A DNA stretch of 23,060 bases from JANNRW01 sp031401815. Its GTDB lineage: Bacteria > Desulfobacterota > Desulfuromonadia > Geobacterales > DSM-12255. Shown here piece after piece: positions 1 through 8,006 of this stretch. The stretch covers positions 1 to 23,060 of the forward strand of contig JANNRW010000408.1 in NCBI GenBank assembly GCA_031401815.1, written 5' to 3'. Position 1 is the stretch's first letter. Each line of letters begins with the position of its first letter. The position numbers and the translations under genes are program-made. Under the pieces are notes generated by a model, which was not told the origin of the DNA, made no database searches, and was given only the letters and a program-made list of their open reading frames with translations.

Positions 1-905
1 TTCTCTTGTAAAAAGGGTCTGTGACTTCAAGACCACAGTGCTGATAACTGGAGAGTCAGGCACAGGGAAGGAGTTGATAGCGCGAGCCATTCATTTTGAA
101 GGGGTGAGAAAAAGCGCTCCGTTTATTGCGGTAAACTGTGCTGCCATACCGGAAAATCTTCTTGAGAGCGAGCTTTTTCGGCCATGTCAGAGGGGCTTTT
201 ACAGACGCGGTTTCAGACAAGGCAGGCCTGTTCGAGCAGGCGGATGGAGGGACACTTTTTCTTGATGAGATAGGTGAAATGCCACTCTCTCTACAGGTGA
301 AGCTGCTGCGGGTTCTTCAGGAGGACGAGATCAAGCGGGTTGGTGGCAACTCCTCAAAAAAAGTGAATGTGCGGGTGGTTTCCGCTACATCAAGAAATCT
401 GGAAGAAGATGTTTTTTCCGGACGCTTTCGAGAAGATCTGCTGTTTCGCCTCAATGTTTTTGCAATAGCGCTACCCCCTCTGCGTGAGAGGCTTGACGAT
501 CTGCCGCTGCTGGTGGAGAGCTTTCTGGAGAAGTTTTCAGTACGCTTTGGCAAGAAAGTTTTCTCCGTAGATCCCGAAGCACTTAGACTTATGCTCTTGC
601 ATGGCTGGCCAGGGAACATACGGGAACTTGAGAATGCGGTTGAGCGGGGGGTGATCCTCTCTGATGAGGGGACTCTCTTTGCCTCGTCTCTTCCCGAGCA
701 GATTGTAGCGAGCGTTTCTGCTCGTTCAGGAGAGTTTCCTGATCCTGATTCCCTTTCAATTCCGGAGGCGGAAGTAGCCCTGGAAAAAGAGCTGATTCGA
801 CGGGCTTTGAACAAGACTGGCGGCAATCGGACCCATGCGGCAAAACTCCTGGAAATCAGCCATCGCGGGCTTCTTTACAAGATCAGGGAGTATGGGCTGG
901 AGTGA
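1..905 (+). pseudogene. sigma-54-dependent transcriptional activator (NtrC/PilR family), 5'-truncated by the window and frameshifted
   Basis: This is an enhancer-binding protein that would use ATP hydrolysis to open sigma-54 RNA polymerase promoters. The reading frame is already open at base 2, so the N-terminus (probably a receiver domain) lies upstream. Visible parts in order are Walker A GESGTGKE (50-73), the sigma-54 contact loop as GAFTDA (192-209; the usual form is GAFTGA), Walker B with LFLDEIGEMP (Asp-Glu at 264-269), an arginine-rich RFREDLLFRLNVF segment, and a C-terminal Fis-type helix-turn-helix (NRTHAAKLLEISHRGLLYKI) ending at the TGA at 903-905. The frame breaks after ESELF: the run at 174-178 has five T, whereas four would read ESELFGHVRGAFTDA. 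Everything on both sides is well conserved, so this is either a recent mutation or a homopolymer sequencing error. It sits next to a sigma-54 promoter and pilus genes, so a PilR-like role is likely. I infer that the target is the pilY1 operon. Confidence 0.85.
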
Positions 906-926
906 CTTTTTTGCAGGTTTTGGGCT

Positions 927-953
927 CATGCCATGCAAAAATTGCATAGCATG
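927..953. promoter_or_regulatory. inverted repeat, candidate activator-binding site (UAS)
   Basis: CATGC (927-931) pairs with GCATG (949-953), and ATGCAA (933-938) with TTGCAT (942-947), around an AAA centre with a single C/A mismatch. No T-run follows, so it is a poor intrinsic terminator. Its centre lies about 116 bp before the transcription start predicted from the sigma-54 promoter at 1029-1045, a normal distance for an enhancer-binding protein site. Two further TGCAATT half-site-like words occur near 971 and 989. Binding by the adjacent activator is inference. Confidence 0.4.
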
Positions 954-1028
954 GTCTTCCGGAGACTTTGTGCAATTTAAAAAGGGCTGCAATTACGGCA
1001 GGTTAAAATTTTGCGGAGAGCCTGTTTT

Positions 1029-1045
1029 TTGGCATTCTTGTTGCT
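1029..1045 (+). promoter_or_regulatory. sigma-54 (RpoN) promoter of the pilY1 operon
   Basis: The sequence TTGGCATTCTTGTTGCT matches the -24/-12 consensus (TGGCAC-N5-TTGCT). The GG (1031-1032) and GC (1043-1044) are separated by exactly 10 bp. The predicted start is near 1056, giving a leader of about 215 nt that contains the REP-like element. A sigma-54 activator gene lies directly upstream, which supports the call. The rest of 906-1272 shows no credible gene. Confidence 0.75.
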
Positions 1046-1110
1046 GGTTTCATTACGTTACGCCAAATTTGCGACGATATCATTCATGATTTATATGCAA
1101 ATTATTAAGT

Positions 1111-1217
1111 CCCCTCCCCCTTGGCGGGGGAGGGTCAGGGTGGGGGGGAAGATGCCATGAACATCAGTATGTTGCAACTTCACCCACCCCCTGACCCCCT
1201 CCCGTCAAGGGAGGGGG
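1111..1217. repeat. REP/BIME-like GC-rich double hairpin
   Basis: Two arms, each able to form its own perfect 9-bp hairpin, are arranged as a larger inverted repeat. The left arm is CCCTCCCCC / loop TTGGC / GGGGGAGGG (1112-1134) followed by TCAGGGTGGGGGGG. The right arm is CACCCACCCCCTGAC followed by CCCCCTCCC / loop GTCAA / GGGAGGGGG (1195-1217). About 32 nt separate the arms. The form matches the paired REP elements scattered between genes in many bacteria. Here it lies inside the predicted leader between the sigma-54 promoter and pilY1, so it would fold in the mRNA about 55 nt before the start codon. Confidence 0.75.
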
Positions 1218-1272
1218 AAAAGACTTTGTGCGACAGTGTCACTTATATGAGCCAAATGGATGAGGTGGGTAT

Positions 1273-4200
1273 ATGAATAGCCAGAATAAATGCAAAATGA
1301 GCTCCTTTCTGTTACTGATTGCCCTGCTGGTCATGCCGACGCTCTCAGGCGCAGTTGTGATGAATGACTACTGCATAACTCCGCCGTTCATTACTGCCGG
1401 GGTAAAGCCGAACCTTCTGATGATGATGGACAACTCGGCCTCCATGTACGACCTCGCCTATATTGACAGAGGCAAGAAACATTGCGCAATAGCTACCGGC
1501 ACATCCTGCTCCTATGACAGCGACTGCACCACAACCGGTGATACATGCAGCGTCTTTGACCGCTCCCCCTACTACTGTTTCGACCAGACATACTCAAGCG
1601 CCAACAGCTACTACGGCTATTTTGACAAGGATAAACATTACACCTACCGGACAGGCACAGATGATTTTGCCGAAGTAGCTGCGTTTCCTGACGGCTGCCC
1701 CACCAGCGTGGCCAATACCACAAAACTGATTGCCAGCACCATGTGCCTTGAATACGAACCTGGCACAGGAACAGTGGTGAGGTTTGTTGCAAAGGGGAAT
1801 TATCTGAACTGGATGACAGCTTCCAAATTCGACATTCAGAAAAAGATTCTTACCGGCGGCAAGTTTGATGGAACCGGCCTGGTGCCGGAGTCTCGGGGCT
1901 GCGTCGGGCAGGGGTATCTTAAACATGCCCTTTCAGCCGATTTCGTAAATTTCAATACCGGAGCAGCTGACACCAACAAGCCAAATGCGCTTGGTGTTAC
2001 CTTTACCATCAACGGGCCGCAGAATCCATTCAACATTACAGCCCCTTCAACAGGTGGGGAGACCTTCATCAACATCTATGCAGGCCGGGTTTATGACTAT
2101 GGGGCTTGCCAGAAGGCGATGGATGATATTGTCTCCGGCAATCTGGGTACTGTGAAGGCGTCGGTGGCCGACTGTCTGGCTGATACCGGCGCAACAGCCG
2201 GGTACTGCAGGCTTCAACCCTCCCTATCCTGTACTACCAACAGTCCGGACTGCGATACTCCGGTGGTTGCAGCCCGTTGCAGCGGTGATGCAGCCAGATC
2301 TTGCACCGGAGCCAGCGACGTAACGAGCTGCATTGTTGCCTCAGCTAGATCGTGCACTACAGGGGGAGCGGCCTGTACGGCTGACAGCGACTGTGTGACT
2401 GCTGCGACATATGCCTGTTCAACCAATGCATCAAAAGCATGCACAAATATTGCCGGGGAGTGCAACATCGCCGAGAAACTCGGTACCTGCTCCGGGCAGG
2501 CAAGCAAAAGCTGCCGGGTCTCTACCCAGGCGACCGACTGCAGGATAGGCTCCAACTACAAGGGGCCATGCATCAACTACACAGCGCCGGCAGTCGGAAC
2601 CTGCAACCTTAAAACTGCTGCTGTTGACAACGGCCCCTGCAAAGCAGCCACTGCGGCAAATTACAATCCTTGTCTCCCTGCTTCCGGCGGTTATGTTGGT
2701 GACTGCGTCTTTTCCTCACAGGCAGCAGCGGTAAAGGGTAAGGTTGTCTTTAACCAGGCGATGCAGTCCTGTATCAAGACTCGCGGCAAGACCCTGGTCG
2801 ACTGTCCGGCACCGAACTACTGCTTTGTAAATGGTGACTTAAGCTCTACCTTCGCCAAATGCCCGGATGTTTACAGCGGCTTTGCCACCTGCTCGAACGA
2901 TCATTTCCAGCTGTGCAGCATAGATGCTGATTGCGGTGCTGGAAACACCTGTGACAAGGGGCCAGCGGCGATTGTCCCCGGCCATCCTGCGCTCTTTTGC
3001 GCTACAAACTACATGGGGCAGTTCTACGAGCTTAACACCAGCAGCAACTGGGTCAGGAAGGCGAGCGCCACAGATACGCAGATCTATGCCGCCTACTGGA
3101 ACTTCTGCTCATCATTTGCAGCCCCTCCTGTTACTGACCCTACCGACGCCCCTTCAAACAGCCCTACCACTGACAATGTTCCTGCGATTTTGAGCGGTGT
3201 AGGGGTCGAGGCTCAGCTTGGCGGTGCAATTGCCACCATGCGGGCAAAGGTGGCAGTTACTACTCCGGTTTGCACAACAAACAGTGACTGCGTATCCACA
3301 ACCGGAAATGAACTTAGCTGCGTTGGCGGACTCTGCAAACCGTCCGGTCTTGTCCAGCAGTTCAGCAGCCTGATCCGTTTCGGGGCGATGACCTTCAACC
3401 CTTATGGCTCGGCTTCCGAGACTGCCCTGACTGGCACCCCCAAACTCTGTAAAACCGGCAGCTCCAGAGCAGACATGGTCTGTACACAGGATGTGGACTG
3501 CGACAATCCGCCGGTTTCAGGCAACTGTACGTCAACCGGAGCTGTCAACCTCGACGGTTCTCGGATAATCCATCCGATAGGCTGGGGCTACTGCGCCACC
3601 ATGGCGTCTCCTGCTGTGCAGTGCGTTGTTGATGCTGACTGCGGTTTTGGAAACAGCTGCCAGAACAACGGCTACTGCGGGAGCAAGGGGTTGACCAGAT
3701 GTACCACTGCACTCACCTGTAGCGGCCTGAACCAGGCATGCATCACTGACGCAGCTGGTGACCATACGGTTTCAAATACCCTTATCAAGGCTATTGACGA
3801 TGTTACAGCCATTGCCTGGACCCCTTTTTCCGAGGCATACTACAACGCCATTGGGTACTTTGCAGCAGTGCCGCAGGCTGGCGGGAGCTTTAATAGCCGG
3901 GTTTCAGCAAGTAATGCGACTGGGATGCGTCTGAACGCCCTCAGAACTACGAGTACCGACTATTCCACTTTCAGCGTTGCTCCGGCTGATTTCAACGAAA
4001 GCTACAACCCCTCCGAGAGCCGTTGCCAGCAGAACTATATCCTCCTTATCACGGACGGAAGCTCGACTGCTGACCGGAATACAGTAGTCAGCACCATGGC
4101 CGGACTATATGCTGCTGACGCAGGTATTACCCAGACTGCATGCACCGGTTCACCGTCCGGAACAAATACTGATTACGGCGGGAACAACAATCTGCCGATC

Positions 4201-7074
4201 ATGTCCTGGATTGCAAAAAACCGCCGTATTTACGATGTAAATGTGTCCGGAGTAAAATCAACTATCCCTCCCACTGTTGCCCGTGACTCCATCTCCAGCT
4301 TTATTGTTTTCAATGGCGAATCAAACGGTGCAACCGGCGACTGCAACTCTCTGACCCTTCTTACCAAGACCGCTGCCAACGGGGGGACTACCCTGAAACA
4401 GGCCAACGACTACCCTGCCCTGCAAAAGGCGCTGAACGATGTTTTCAACGATGTCTCGGCAAAGGCAGCCTCGGGTACGGCGGCATCGATCCTTTCAAAC
4501 AGCGAGGGGAGCGGCGCAAATATTCTCCAGGCGGTCTTCTACCCGAAAAAGATCTTTGAAAACGCAACCTTTGCCAACTGGATCGGCGAAATGCAGAACC
4601 TCTGGTACTTTGTCGATCCTGCGGTCAAGAACAGCACAATCAGGGAAGATACTGACAGCAACCTGAAGCTTAACCTTGTGAGTGACTATGTGACGGAATT
4701 CTTCTTCGACTCTGCCGCTGATATGACAAAGGTAAGGCTGAAGCAGGACAGTAACGGCGACGGCACCGGCGATGTCATTGTCACCCCGCCTGGCGCTGCA
4801 GGTCAGGATCCGGATCTCGTAAAGAGTATCTGGCGCGCCGGAAAGCAGCTCTGGTCAAGGGATCTCTCCCTTTATCCAAGAACCATCTATACCCCGCTCA
4901 TCACCGGAGCTTCCGAATCAGCCACAGGCTCGGGTCTGATGAAGTTTACCTACGGCAACATCGGAGCTACCACCCTTCCGAACAATTCAGCATTTCTTGA
5001 GCCTTATCTCAGTACAACACCCAATGACAATGCTACAGCGGTCAAGCTGATGAAGTGGGTGCACGGTTTTGACTTCCCCGGTAACACAGCCTACCGGAGC
5101 AGAACCGTAAAACTTGGAAACATACCTGCCTCTACGTTTAGCACAGACAGCTCGTCGTTATATGTGACCAACCCCAGGGACAAGGGGATAGGGGTCTGGA
5201 AACTCGGGGATATCATATCATCCACCCCAAGGGTGCAGTCGACAGTCAGGCTGAATACCTACAACCTCCCTTCTCCGGGCGGTTACAACGACCAGTCGTA
5301 TCTCTCTTTCATAAATTCAAACGAATACGCCAACAGGGGGATGGTCTATGTTGGCGGAAACGACGGGATGCTGCATGCATTCAACCTCGGAATACTTTCG
5401 GTAAAGGCGGAAGGTTTCCAGAAAGCGACACTCTCCGGAACCGATCTTGGCAAGGAGATCTGGTCATTTATTCCGAAGAACTATCTCCCCTATCTAAAAT
5501 ACCTGGCTGATGCCTCATATCCGCATCTTTACGCAGTTGATGGCAGAACCATTATCGCCGATGTCAGCATCGGCGACACCAACAGCGGCGTCTGTGTCAA
5601 GGCCAGTTACTGGCTCTGCGACAAGCCGACAAACAGCAGTGTCGTTACTGCTGCCAACAATCTGGATGCGACCAAAAACACCTGGCGAACCGTAGTGGTG
5701 AGTGGCATGGGGCTTGGCGGGGCGAGCAGGAAAACCTGCGCCACAGATGCAACCCAGAGATGTGTGCAGACCCCAATAAATGATCCGGCGGATGCGACCA
5801 AGGGGCTAGGCTATTCATCCTACTTTGCGCTGGATGTGACTGATCCGGTGAATCCGCAGATGCTCTGGGAGTTCTCCAACCCGCTCCTTGGGTATGCCAC
5901 TACCGGGCCGGCCATTGTCCGGGTCGGTGATCCGCAGAAGAACGGCCGCTGGTTTGCAGTTTTCGGCTCCGGCCCCTTTGGCCCAATAGATACCATAGCG
6001 CACCAGTTTGGCGGAAAATCGGATCATAACCTGAGATTCTTCATTGTAGACCTGCGCACCGGCGATCTGGTGAAAACCATAGACACTGGTATTGCCAGAG
6101 CCTTTGCCGGTTCACTTATCGGCGGTGCTATTGATGCTGACCGCTGGAATGCGACAAGTTCGGGTTATTACAAGGACGACGCAATTTACGCCGGGTATGT
6201 CAAAAATCCGGCGATACTCGGCGGGGACTGGACAGATGGCGGGGTCGGAAGAATCATGACAAAGGAGAGTCTTGATCCAAATGACGCCACAAGCCCATGG
6301 GCATGGAGCGTCATAAAGGATGGTATTGGCCCGGTAACCACCTCCATCGCCAGAACACAGGACAGGAAGAACAAAAACCTCTGGCTTTATTTTGGCACTG
6401 GTCGTTATTTTTTCCGCAACAGCGCTACTCTGGATGATAATGACGGTGCCCGGTCACTCTACGGCATGGTTGAACCGTGCTACAACAGCTCCGCAAAGCC
6501 GGGCAACTACCTGGACGGCAGCTGCATAGCAGCTCAGACCAGGGATATTGTAAATCAGGACAGCTCCATTTCATCTGTTGACGTTAATGCTCTGGTCGGT
6601 GCCAAGGGGGGGTGGTCTATCCCTCTTGATCCCGCCAGTGTAAGCAAGGTCTGTTCGATCTCCTATACTACAAGCTGCACCATTGATGCTGACTGTCCAT
6701 CAGGGCAGACCTGCAACAAGTATGGCGCGGAGCGGGTGGTTACCGATACTGTTGCCCTTACCAACGGCACAGTCTTTTTCACCTCCTTCAAGCCTACTCT
6801 TGATATATGCGGTTATGGCGGTAATTCATATCTCTGGGGGGTCAACTATGCAACAGGCGACAAGGCAGCCTCCAATGCACTGCTCGGCAAAGCGCTTATC
6901 CAGCTTTCGACCGGGGAGTTCAAGGAGGTCGATCTTACCAGCGCCTTTACCAGCAGGCTGAACCGGAGGATGAGCGATCCGATGACCGGCAAGCCGCCGT
7001 CAGATGCGCCACCGATCATCAGCAACAGCATGAACAGACCGGTGAAGAAGATTCTTCACATACAGGAACAGTGA
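1273..7074 (+). CDS. pilY1: PilY1-type type IV pilus tip/biogenesis protein, cysteine-rich, 1933 aa
   Basis: Pilus tip-associated protein needed for type IV pilus assembly, and in other bacteria for adhesion and surface sensing. It starts at ATG with an upstream GAGGTG and has a cleavable signal peptide (about residues 1-27). A von Willebrand factor A-like domain follows, with a DNSAS metal-site motif at residues 53-57 and a late LLITDG strand near 924. Residues about 1356-1750 carry the conserved PilY1/PilC beta-propeller signature (GMVYVGGNDGMLHAF, KEIWSFIPKNYLPYL, SSYFALDVTDP). A DSNGDGTGD loop at about 1159-1167 looks like an EF-hand-type calcium site. At 1933 residues it is much longer than usual for PilY1 (about 1000-1200). 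The extra length is largely cysteine-rich insertions: I count about 72 Cys, about 58 of them in the first 830 residues, many in repeats of the form C-x2-D-x-D-C-x(5-9)-C. No CxxCH haem motif is present. First gene of a sigma-54-driven minor pilin operon. Confidence 0.93.
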   Translation: MNSQNKCKMSSFLLLIALLVMPTLSGAVVMNDYCITPPFITAGVKPNLLMMMDNSASMYDLAYIDRGKKHCAIATGTSCSYDSDCTTTGDTCSVFDRSPYYCFDQTYSSANSYYGYFDKDKHYTYRTGTDDFAEVAAFPDGCPTSVANTTKLIASTMCLEYEPGTGTVVRFVAKGNYLNWMTASKFDIQKKILTGGKFDGTGLVPESRGCVGQGYLKHALSADFVNFNTGAADTNKPNALGVTFTINGPQNPFNITAPSTGGETFINIYAGRVYDYGACQKAMDDIVSGNLGTVKASVADCLADTGATAGYCRLQPSLSCTTNSPDCDTPVVAARCSGDAARSCTGASDVTSCIVASARSCTTGGAACTADSDCVTAATYACSTNASKACTNIAGECNIAEKLGTCSGQASKSCRVSTQATDCRIGSNYKGPCINYTAPAVGTCNLKTAAVDNGPCKAATAANYNPCLPASGGYVGDCVFSSQAAAVKGKVVFNQAMQSCIKTRGKTLVDCPAPNYCFVNGDLSSTFAKCPDVYSGFATCSNDHFQLCSIDADCGAGNTCDKGPAAIVPGHPALFCATNYMGQFYELNTSSNWVRKASATDTQIYAAYWNFCSSFAAPPVTDPTDAPSNSPTTDNVPAILSGVGVEAQLGGAIATMRAKVAVTTPVCTTNSDCVSTTGNELSCVGGLCKPSGLVQQFSSLIRFGAMTFNPYGSASETALTGTPKLCKTGSSRADMVCTQDVDCDNPPVSGNCTSTGAVNLDGSRIIHPIGWGYCATMASPAVQCVVDADCGFGNSCQNNGYCGSKGLTRCTTALTCSGLNQACITDAAGDHTVSNTLIKAIDDVTAIAWTPFSEAYYNAIGYFAAVPQAGGSFNSRVSASNATGMRLNALRTTSTDYSTFSVAPADFNESYNPSESRCQQNYILLITDGSSTADRNTVVSTMAGLYAADAGITQTACTGSPSGTNTDYGGNNNLPIMSWIAKNRRIYDVNVSGVKSTIPPTVARDSISSFIVFNGESNGATGDCNSLTLLTKTAANGGTTLKQANDYPALQKALNDVFNDVSAKAASGTAASILSNSEGSGANILQAVFYPKKIFENATFANWIGEMQNLWYFVDPAVKNSTIREDTDSNLKLNLVSDYVTEFFFDSAADMTKVRLKQDSNGDGTGDVIVTPPGAAGQDPDLVKSIWRAGKQLWSRDLSLYPRTIYTPLITGASESATGSGLMKFTYGNIGATTLPNNSAFLEPYLSTTPNDNATAVKLMKWVHGFDFPGNTAYRSRTVKLGNIPASTFSTDSSSLYVTNPRDKGIGVWKLGDIISSTPRVQSTVRLNTYNLPSPGGYNDQSYLSFINSNEYANRGMVYVGGNDGMLHAFNLGILSVKAEGFQKATLSGTDLGKEIWSFIPKNYLPYLKYLADASYPHLYAVDGRTIIADVSIGDTNSGVCVKASYWLCDKPTNSSVVTAANNLDATKNTWRTVVVSGMGLGGASRKTCATDATQRCVQTPINDPADATKGLGYSSYFALDVTDPVNPQMLWEFSNPLLGYATTGPAIVRVGDPQKNGRWFAVFGSGPFGPIDTIAHQFGGKSDHNLRFFIVDLRTGDLVKTIDTGIARAFAGSLIGGAIDADRWNATSSGYYKDDAIYAGYVKNPAILGGDWTDGGVGRIMTKESLDPNDATSPWAWSVIKDGIGPVTTSIARTQDRKNKNLWLYFGTGRYFFRNSATLDDNDGARSLYGMVEPCYNSSAKPGNYLDGSCIAAQTRDIVNQDSSISSVDVNALVGAKGGWSIPLDPASVSKVCSISYTTSCTIDADCPSGQTCNKYGAERVVTDTVALTNGTVFFTSFKPTLDICGYGGNSYLWGVNYATGDKAASNALLGKALIQLSTGEFKEVDLTSAFTSRLNRRMSDPMTGKPPSDAPPIISNSMNRPVKKILHIQEQ

Positions 7075-7075
7075 T

Positions 7076-7564
7076 ATGAATAACCGTGGGTTTACCCTGG
7101 TAGAGATGATCGCAGTGCTGGCGATCATGATGACTCTGATGACGATTGCAACCCTTGCCTGGAATAATATCCAGCGCAAGGCTGCTGTTGAGACCCAGAT
7201 CAAGGCCATGTACGCCGATCTGATGGAGATCCGTCTGCAGGCTCTCTATACCAAGAGAGACAGGAGCGTGGTGATCAGCGGTACTAGTTTCAAGGTCTAC
7301 TCCTCCAGTGTGATAACCACTGTGCCGCTGGAGACAAAGAAGCCGCTGACTTTCACAGTAGTGTCGAACACTGCGGGAGCCCTGACCTTTGATCCCAGAG
7401 GGCTTATGAACGGCAATCAGCGCTCGTTCTGCATACTTCCGACCAATAACACACTGGTGGTAAATACTGCGGCTGTTGACAGCCTCGTTGTCTCTGCGGC
7501 ACGTATGAATCTGGGCAAGCGGATAGGAGGGGACTGTGCTTCCGGAAATATTGAGCAGAAATAG
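7076..7564 (+). CDS. FimT/GspH-like minor prepilin
   Basis: Minor pseudopilin, 162 aa. It has a six-residue-class basic leader (MNNRG) and the prepilin peptidase site G|FTLVE with Glu at mature position 5, followed by a hydrophobic helix (MIAVLAIMMTLMTIATLAW). The C-terminal part has the small beta-rich shape of GspH/FimT proteins, with a near-terminal Cys pair (FCIL ... GGDC). It begins one base after the pilY1 stop (TGATATG), so translation is probably coupled. It would be processed by PilD and inserted with PilV, PilW and PilX into the priming complex at the pilus tip. The family is clear; the exact name (FimT or FimU) is less so. Confidence 0.85.
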   Translation: MNNRGFTLVEMIAVLAIMMTLMTIATLAWNNIQRKAAVETQIKAMYADLMEIRLQALYTKRDRSVVISGTSFKVYSSSVITTVPLETKKPLTFTVVSNTAGALTFDPRGLMNGNQRSFCILPTNNTLVVNTAAVDSLVVSAARMNLGKRIGGDCASGNIEQK

Positions 7565-7973
7565 TAGCGGCTTTACCATGATAGAGGTGATGGTTGCCAT
7601 GGGTATCCTGATGATAGGCATGCTTGGTTTGCTGGAGTCGGTGAATGTCGCCATGGAGTACAATCTGAAGAATCATATGCGCGATGAGGCAGTCTATCTT
7701 GGCGAAAAGAGTATGAACGAGTTCAAGGGGATCGGCTTTGACAATATCCCGGTAGCAACACCTTCATCCGCTTTTTACACCTTTGCAACAATATCCACTG
7801 CCAGCAAGCTGAGAGGCTCGACCAAGAAGCTCTCTGTGCAGAGAAGTTCCAGAGTGCTGGCTTCAGACGCTACCGGGCCAACTACCAAGGAGCTGGCAGT
7901 TATGATCAAGTGGAAGTACAAGGCGATCGAGTATCAGAACAGGGTTGTCTCTCCAGTTTCGATTATCAGGTAA
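7536..7973 (+). CDS. pilV: PilV-like minor prepilin (GTG start)
   Basis: Minor pilin, 145 aa. The GTG start at 7536 was chosen because a strong AGGAGG lies at 7525-7530, five bases upstream, and no ATG in frame precedes the cleavage site. The prepilin motif is G|FTMIEVMVAMG with Glu5, followed by a hydrophobic helix (ILMIGMLGLLESV). The EVMVA-type sequence and gene position (after FimT, before PilW) match PilV. It overlaps the preceding gene by 29 bases, another sign of tight translational coupling. It likely acts with PilW and PilX in starting pilus assembly and carrying PilY1. Confidence 0.88.
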   Translation: MLPEILSRNSSGFTMIEVMVAMGILMIGMLGLLESVNVAMEYNLKNHMRDEAVYLGEKSMNEFKGIGFDNIPVATPSSAFYTFATISTASKLRGSTKKLSVQRSSRVLASDATGPTTKELAVMIKWKYKAIEYQNRVVSPVSIIR

Positions 7974-8006
7974 ACGCAGATGGCCAAGGACTCTTTGAGG
8001 AAAAAT

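Noticed and set aside
927..953. Terminator of the activator gene
   Set aside because: The hairpin is AT-rich in its inner stem and is followed by gtcttcc, not a T-run; a protein-binding palindrome is more likely.
835..1089. 84-codon frame after the activator gene
   Set aside because: It overlaps the end of the activator and runs through the inverted repeat and the sigma-54 promoter; its translation has no family character.
1111..1217. Possible CRISPR repeat or rho-independent terminator
   Set aside because: There are only two arms in inverted orientation, not direct repeats with spacers, and no T-run follows either hairpin. REP-like element fits better.
1273..7074. Multihaem cytochrome domain in the cysteine-rich PilY1
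   Set aside because: Despite about 72 Cys, no CxxCH haem-binding motif is present in the translation.
7019..7663. 214-codon minus-strand frame across the pilY1, fimT and pilV junctions
   Set aside because: Antisense to three well-supported genes, with no recognisable domain.
7980..8006. Upstream ATG for pilW
   Set aside because: It has only a weak, distant AGG and gives an 18-residue leader. ATG 8007 has GAGG at six bases and a normal nine-residue leader.
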